Under the pieces are notes generated by a model. That model saw only the letters and a list, made by a program, of their open reading frames with translations, was not told the origin of the DNA and searched no databases. A DNA stretch of 64,000 nucleotides from Mucilaginibacter oryzae. Its GTDB lineage: Bacteria > Bacteroidota > Bacteroidia > Sphingobacteriales > Sphingobacteriaceae. The stretch's first letter is position 1, and every line of letters begins with the position of its first letter. Shown one piece after another: positions 63,882 through 64,000 of this stretch. The translations under genes and the position numbers were made by a program. The stretch lies in assembly GCF_003148845.1 (NCBI RefSeq), contig NZ_QGHA01000001.1:682001-746000 (forward strand), given 5' to 3'.

Positions 63882-64000
63882 ATATATTTACCTGTAATTA
63901 GTTTTGGTTGGCATAAATATAAATAATTTTTCAAAGTGCAACTATTTTATTCGATTTTATTGAGGTTTTTGAAACAAAAGTGTCATTTTTTTGTAGAGGC

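Overview
The window comes from a Bacteroidota chromosome, most likely Sphingobacteriaceae (Mucilaginibacter/Pedobacter type). The grounds are a SusC/SusD pair, Bacteroidota-style promoters (-7 element close to TAnnTTTG, few Shine-Dalgarno sequences), SpII lipoproteins with short signal peptides, LytTR/His_kinase pairs, a Y_Y_Y sensor kinase and a DUF3276 PUR-like protein. The family placement is inference from gene content. I see no rRNA, tRNA, CRISPR array, prophage or intact insertion sequence.

Layout. 1-3.1 kb: end of an unknown gene and a GH89 alpha-N-acetylglucosaminidase. 3.4-23.6 kb: a low-oxygen/stress island with an OmpW porin, a MacA/MacB-like efflux operon, two tandem-domain universal stress proteins, a QueD-like pterin synthase, a RIC iron-centre repair protein, the cbb3-oxidase accessory genes ccoG-ccoH-TauE-like, an alcohol dehydrogenase, ldhA-hemN, a sensor kinase with its response regulator, a LOG-family protein and an acetyl-CoA hydrolase/CoA-transferase. 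23.7-31.2 kb: a LytTR two-component pair, an S41 peptidase, an erythromycin-esterase-like lipoprotein, a bestrophin-like channel, a PhnA-like protein, a methyltransferase and a Crp/Fnr regulator. 31.5-40.8 kb: an S9 dipeptidyl-peptidase and a SusC/SusD operon with two further lipoproteins. 40.9-48.4 kb (minus strand): isocitrate dehydrogenase, two paralogous small proteins, a DUF6671 protein and a type I secretion-like ABC/HlyD/TolC export set. 48.5-57.3 kb: a LysR regulator and an unusual group with a Y_Y_Y sensor kinase, a clostripain-like (C11) caspase-fold protein, a NarL-type regulator, a beta-barrel protein and small unknown proteins. 57.6-64 kb: a decayed phospholipase C/ychF relic, an SDR-AraC pair, ychF, mgtE, a DUF5362-like membrane protein and a PUR-like protein.

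The most interesting signal is in the 3.4-30.5 kb part. The kinase at 19975-21162 has a PAS domain that keeps the key FixL haem-pocket residues (His62, Arg68, His76, Arg82). Its partner at 18926-19978 fuses a receiver domain to a Crp/Fnr DNA-binding module whose recognition helix carries the FNR signature E-x-x-S-R. Twelve nearby promoters share one geometry: two 12-bp boxes of the form TGAY-N4-RTCA, one or both degenerate in some, set 22 bp apart, with the proximal centre 36.5 bp and the distal centre 58.5 bp from the end of a Bacteroidota -7 element. This corresponds to roughly -41.5 and -63.5 from the transcription start. One of these promoters drives the kinase-regulator operon itself. My inference is a compressed FixL-FixJ-FixK oxygen circuit, with the regulator acting as FixJ and FixK in one protein and controlling a local anaerobic/microaerobic regulon.
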